Of a stretch of 25,802 nucleotides of DNA, positions 22,332 through 25,802 are shown piece by piece. The DNA comes from JAABRU01 sp041390465 (GTDB lineage: Bacteria > Desulfobacterota > Desulfobacteria > Desulfobacterales > Desulfococcaceae): contig JAWKPW010000080.1 in assembly GCA_041390465.1 (NCBI GenBank), positions 1 to 25,802 of the forward strand, read 5' to 3'. The position numbers and the translations under genes are program-made. The notes beneath the pieces were generated by a model, which was not told the DNA's origin, ran no database searches, and saw only the letters and a program-made list of their open reading frames with translations. Within the stretch, counting starts at the first letter, position 1, and each line of letters begins with the position of its first letter.

Positions 22332-24260
22332 TCATGGTTCAGACAACAATGCCCCAACTTTATGCACATCCGAAAGCCCGCCTGCCTGCCGACCTGAATT
22401 GCCAGCGACAACAATTGCCTGCCCTGATCTTTTTGACCCGCCAGCATCAAACATTGCCGAGTGTTTTGGCAACATGAAAAAGCCCTGTGCATTTTTGGTT
22501 TCCATTGCAAGAGAAAGAGCTCTCTACCCAAAGTTCAATTGCCTTTCCTTTATGTCTTTATTAATAGCAATATGCCCCATATTGTGCAAAGTCGCAATCA
22601 TTCTGGATTTGTCGCCGATCTCCTTATGATCCCAAGACTCTGTTCCAGGTATTTCAGCGCAGTGTCATAATCGCTACCGGGCGTCATAAATCTGACTGAT
22701 GTTGTTCAGGGTCGTGCTCGCCGGATTTGTCGCCGATTTCCCTTCTTATCCCAAGACTCTGTTGAAGGTATTTCAGCGCAGTGTCATAATCGCCACGGGC
22801 TTTGAATATCTGACTGATGTTGTTCAGGGTCGTGCCTTCGCCGGATTTGTCGCCGATTTCCCTTCTTATCCCAAGACTCTGTTGAAGGTATTTCAGCGCA
22901 GTGTCATAATCGCCACGGGCGTTAAAAATCTGACTGATGTTGTTCAGGGTCGTGCCTTCGTGCCGGATTTGTCGTGCGGATTTCCTTTCTTTATCCCAAG
23001 ACTCTGTTCCAGGTATTTCAGCGCAGTGTCATAATCGCCACGGGGCGTAAGAAATCGGGACATGTTGTTCAGGGTCGCGCCTTCGCCGGATTTTATGGTC
23101 GCATCTTCCTCTTTATCCCAAGACTCTGTTGAAGGTATTTCTCACAGCGTCATAATCGCCACGGCGTCATAAATCTGACTGATATTGTTCAGGACCCCGC
23201 TTCATTCTTTTTGTCGCCGATTTCTCTTATTATCCCGCTCTGTTGAAGGTATTTCAGCGCAGTGTCATAAGTAACTGCCACGGGCGTAAGAAATCGTGGA
23301 CATGTTGTTCAGGGTCGTGTCAGCCGATTTGTCGCCGATTTTCCCTTATTATCCCAAGGCTCTGTTCCGTGTATTTCAGCGCAGTGTCATAACGGGGCTA
23401 CGGGCGTAAGAAATCGTGGACATGTTGTTCAGGGTCGTGCCTGCCGACGGCATGCGATTTCCTTTCTTTATCCCAAGACTCTGTTGAAGGTATTTCAGCG
23501 CAGTGTCATAATCGCCACGGGCGTAAGAAATCGTGGACATGTTGTTCAGGGTCGTGCCTTCGTCTTCCATATTTGGCGCAATCGGCAAAGCCTGTTTGAA
23601 CATCTCCAAAGCAATATTCGGAAATCCCAACACCAACTGACACATTCCATATCGAGTCAGCGCCCACCACGGCGCTGGCGGTTCTTTCCGTTCCACAATT
23701 TCCTCTGTCAACTGCTTTGCCTCTGCAAAACTGCTGTTCCGGTAATAAAATTCGGCAACATGTTCAGCCAGTTCATCCGCTTCAACATGCTTTTCCGCCA
23801 GCCGGAATGATGAATGGCTTCAATATAATCAGTCAACAGGCTAAACATTTTCACCTGATGCCGATGATACCGCCCCATTTTTCATGCAAATCTTTCAACT
23901 GCTCTTCTGTGAAACCGGGTCTGAGCAGGGATTTCCTAACCACCGGCGGAACCAGGAAATAATCCAGTTTCATTACCGGATTCCATGCTTTTTTCCAGCA
24001 GGGAATAATCCAGGAGCCGGTTCCGGTTTTATGTGCAAGCATTTCCGCCTGTTCCTCAATGGCGAGCCCGTCCTCATTGACCGGCACACGGTACAGGGAC
24101 GCGGCGCAAAGCAGGTTGTCTTGCGCGGGCTGAGCTGTTTCAGCAGTTCGGTAAAGAGCAGGTTTTCCCGCATGGCTTCCAGGACGGTTTCCATCATGGT
24201 TTCGGGTGTATCCGGCGGGGCTTCCACTTTTTCCAGCGCGGTCAGAGTATGCGAATTCAT
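22332..24260 (-). pseudogene. Frameshifted TPR-repeat protein gene (probably a STAND-type remnant)
   Basis: Joining the three minus-strand frames gives one protein. It starts MNSHTLTALEKVEAPPDTPE (from 24260), passes through VPVNEDGLAIEEQAEML, KMFSLLTDYIEAIHHS, AEKHVEADELAEHVAEFYYR and NIALEMFKQALPIAPN, and then eight TPR units of the type GDYDTALKYLQQSLGI...GTTLNN. It ends with AGQKDQGRQLLSLAIQVG and the tail HKVGALLSEP, stop at 22332. Frame changes are needed near 24100, 23860, 23805, in most TPR units and near the C-terminus. The N-terminal NTPase part usual for large TPR proteins of this kind is absent. TPR arrays mediate protein-protein contacts. The many indels mean either decay or assembly error in a tandem repeat. 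Confidence 0.75.
22649..23560 (-). repeat. Eight near-identical 120-bp TPR-coding units
   Basis: The marker TTCAGGGTCG or a close variant starts at 22705, 22823, 22943, 23068, 23188, 23308, 23428 and 23545, so spacings are 118, 120, 125, 120, 120, 120 and 117 bp. Each unit encodes a 40-residue TPR-like motif. The DNA identity between units is very high apart from small indels, which points to recent tandem amplification or gene conversion. Confidence 0.85.
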
Positions 24261-24586
24261 CCCTGTCTCAGCCGCCCTTTTTCATTAAAAATCATGGGGC
24301 TTGATTTGCCTGCCTGAATTTCTGCCAATGCCTCATCTGCCATTTTCTCAAGCAGTCTTTGAGATTCATCCGTTGCCAGCAATGTATCCCATCGGGCATT
24401 CTCTTCTGCAATTTCCTGCTCAGTTTCATTCTGATGTATCCGTTTACCGGATACATTTCGGATCTGGAACTCAAGAAATTTTGCAAAATCAATAACCTGA
24501 GATACCCGATCCTCCGGTAATCTGCGGATAATTCCGATAAGCTGTTTCTCATATACTGTTGGTTGTGAATTTATTCCAAGTTCCAT
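24257..24586 (-). CDS. DUF2281/VapB-like putative antitoxin
   Basis: This protein of about 109 aa starts MELGINSQPTVYEKQ. It has the block LIGIIRRLPEDRVSQVIDFAKFLEFQ (in parts) typical of DUF2281-like antitoxins, and a C-terminal EKMADEALAEIQAGKSSPMI region common in small proteins near toxins. No toxin gene is visible beside it, so it may be an orphan. The frame continues upstream to 24634, but those codons lie in the IS element; ATG 24586 is chosen. There is no Shine-Dalgarno, because the IS end is only 5 bp away. Its stop overlaps the ATG of the broken TPR gene by ATGA. Function as an antitoxin is inferred from similarity of pattern only. Confidence 0.6.
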   Translation of the reverse strand: MELGINSQPTVYEKQLIGIIRRLPEDRVSQVIDFAKFLEFQIRNVSGKRIHQNETEQEIAEENARWDTLLATDESQRLLEKMADEALAEIQAGKSSPMIFNEKGRLRQG

Positions 24587-24600
24587 TTTTTCGTTGTGTC

Positions 24601-25422
24601 TTAGTCCCGTTGAACAGCAGGATATGTAATCCATTCCTTAAGAGACCATACATGGTCAGTCAGACCTGCTGCCATAGCAGGAGTTATGCCCAACCATTTC
24701 CCGTCCCCGTCTTTTTTGCGAAGAGTTCTTACCGGCCAGCAGAAATTATAACTGTACATGGTAAAATATGTCACAGCTTCATGGATTTCCCAGTCCTTTG
24801 AAAAGCAATACGTCTTTCTTGCTTTCCGTGCATTCCGGTTTCTGTCACTTCCATTGTTTCTTTCTGTAAAAGATGTATTGACCCGGTTGCTCACAGAGGA
24901 ATTATCCAAAGCGGTCCTTACACTCTCTTCGTTACCGAAAATTATTCTGATTTCAATATCGGTTGCCTTACCGTTTTCGCGTACTTTGTGAACAGTCGCA
25001 TAATTCAGGTCTTCCGGCGGTTCCATGTAAGGATTGCGGGGACGTCCCGGATTTCCGGTGTGAGGGGGAATGATTTTTTTGCCGTATGCGTTAAGAATCG
25101 CTGTTTTGTATGGTTTATATTCATCTGTGGTAATAAGTTCAATCATATCCTTATCCGTTCTTTTCTTCAGTTCTTCCACCACTTTTACGGTGTTCTCACT
25201 GTTTCGTTTTCCGGGAACAACATTTATCACAAGACGGTGCTCAGGATCAAAGGCCACGTGATCCCAATTGTCTCCCCGGACTCTGTCTCCGGCATCATCA
25301 GGATCGCAGTTTTTCTCTTTCTTTCCGACAAACGACCATTTTTCATCAAATTGAACCTCACGGGTTCCGGGGGGAAAAAGATACAAGATCATCATGAATA
25401 TTTTTTGAATGTTCCCCTTCAA
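24601..25422 (-). CDS. IS1-like transposase, catalytic part (orfB)
   Basis: This 273-aa frame carries the DDE-type catalytic domain. The first Asp is in VQFDEKWSFVGKK, the second in LITTDEYKPYK and the Glu in NTSFTERNNGSDRNRNARK, followed by the typical KTYCFSKDWEIH tail. It overlaps the upstream frame by 65 bp and is offset from it by +1. The two meet well at a T5C6 run (25369-25379 on the + strand), where SFSPP-GTREVQFDEKW would be continuous. Programmed slippage there, or a simple one-base indel in a once-fused gene, would both fit. The ATG at 25422 is probably not a real start. Confidence 0.85.
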   Translation of the reverse strand: MKGNIQKIFMMILYLFPPGTREVQFDEKWSFVGKKEKNCDPDDAGDRVRGDNWDHVAFDPEHRLVINVVPGKRNSENTVKVVEELKKRTDKDMIELITTDEYKPYKTAILNAYGKKIIPPHTGNPGRPRNPYMEPPEDLNYATVHKVRENGKATDIEIRIIFGNEESVRTALDNSSVSNRVNTSFTERNNGSDRNRNARKARKTYCFSKDWEIHEAVTYFTMYSYNFCWPVRTLRKKDGDGKWLGITPAMAAGLTDHVWSLKEWITYPAVQRD

Positions 25423-25720
25423 TTTTGCTGTATCTTATAACTGTATTTTTATCAACTCCGGTCAGCCGGGCTGTTTTTCTGACTCCGCACCCCTCCTGAA
25501 TATGGTCTAATATGAATTCAATTTTGCCATCCGGTATCCGGGCATTGAACAGGGCAGTTCCTTTACGTTCTGAAAAACGTGATCTGCAGGTTCTGCAATA
25601 CAATAATCTGCGATTCTTTTCTTTCCCATAATAACCGCATACAGTAAGATTCCCAAGATTTCTTTGACCATAATCCGGGCATGATTCATTTTGGCAGCAA
25701 AAAGTTGAAAGATCATCCAT
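25358..25720 (-). CDS. IS1-like transposase, DNA-binding part (orfA)
   Basis: This 120-aa frame holds a zinc-ribbon (CCQNESCPDYG ... CGYYGKEKNRRLLYCRTC, cysteines paired for metal) and a helix-turn-helix (GVRKTARLTGVDKNTVIRY, about 80-98). IS1 InsA proteins have this layout and bind the inverted ends. AAAGGAG lies 6 nt before the ATG at 25720. It runs into a stop at 25358, after overlapping the catalytic frame. Confidence 0.85.
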   Translation of the reverse strand: MDDLSTFCCQNESCPDYGQRNLGNLTVCGYYGKEKNRRLLYCRTCRSRFSERKGTALFNARIPDGKIEFILDHIQEGCGVRKTARLTGVDKNTVIRYSKIEGEHSKNIHDDLVSFSPRNP

Positions 25721-25802
25721 TGTATACTCCTTTTTATAATATTTTCTATGTGTTGATTATCACATTGGATGATATTTTTCAACCAGCTTAAGACACTACC
25801 CG

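Larger units (their letters stand above)
24592..25800 (-). mobile_element. IS1-like insertion sequence
   Basis: The 1209-bp element has imperfect 22-bp inverted ends with 16 matches: GGTAGTGTCTTAAGCTGGTTGA read inward from 25800 and CGTTGTGTCTTAGTCCCGTTGA read inward from 24592. GGTAGTG is the characteristic IS1-family end. Inside are two overlapping transposase frames on the minus strand. A target duplication cannot be tested, because only two bases remain after the right end. Confidence 0.8.

Noticed and set aside
22699..23034. A 111-aa + strand frame with repeats
   Set aside because: It is the reverse complement of the TPR units; the minus strand gives the recognisable TPR motif.
22649..23560. 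Possible CRISPR or satellite array with a 120-bp period
   Set aside because: The period is a multiple of three and each unit translates to a 40-residue TPR motif on the minus strand.

Overview
The window looks like a chromosomal piece of a Gram-negative, anaerobic, fatty-acid-oxidising bacterium, most probably a Desulfobacterota (Desulfobacterales-type) member. The basis is gene content: an acyl-CoA ligase next to etfBA and a membrane Fe-S oxidoreductase that sends ETF electrons to menaquinone, a sigma54 activator, moderate GC, and intergenic spaces full of dispersed palindromic repeats, large TPR proteins and IS1-like elements. No rRNA, tRNA or CRISPR was seen.

Layout. (1) 1-5100: a C39-peptidase ABC exporter with a cNMP-binding domain (cut by the left edge), a sigma54-dependent activator, and, on the other strand, a 101-aa Cys-rich protein with a double-glycine leader. 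A near-consensus -24/-12 promoter lies upstream of the small gene. Together these suggest a sigma54-controlled secreted peptide system, and this is the most interesting part of the window. (2) 5099-11554: fatty-acid oxidation block, with fadD leftward and the ETF:quinone-oxidoreductase-like gene plus etfB-etfA rightward. The divergent intergenic region has three TGAATGA-N4-TCATTCA operator-like palindromes exactly 250 bp apart. (3) 11768-17596: leftward genes: a 726-aa coiled-coil membrane protein and a 353-aa protein (both unrecognised), pgk, a small Cys-rich protein coupled to pgk, and radC. (4) 17597-20863: CBS-domain protein, a 64-aa orphan protein with a strong RBS and terminator, and a Tat-exported DUF362 protein, separated by repeat-rich spacers. 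(5) 20864-22350: a higBA toxin-antitoxin cassette lying inside a dispersed palindromic repeat, followed by further repeat copies. (6) 22332-24260: a heavily frameshifted TPR gene with eight near-identical 120-bp units. (7) 24257-25800: a DUF2281-like antitoxin gene and an IS1-like element whose end lies 5 bp from that gene's start codon.

Functional logic. FadD makes acyl-CoA. Acyl-CoA dehydrogenases (not in this window) pass electrons to EtfAB, and the membrane Fe-S protein passes them to the quinone pool. The operators suggest coordinated control of both arms by a TetR-type acyl-CoA-responsive repressor encoded elsewhere. In the left block, the activator at 3039-4358 could drive the Cys-rich peptide from its sigma54 promoter, and the C39 transporter could cut at the Gly-Gly site and export the product. 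The right end is a decaying accessory zone.
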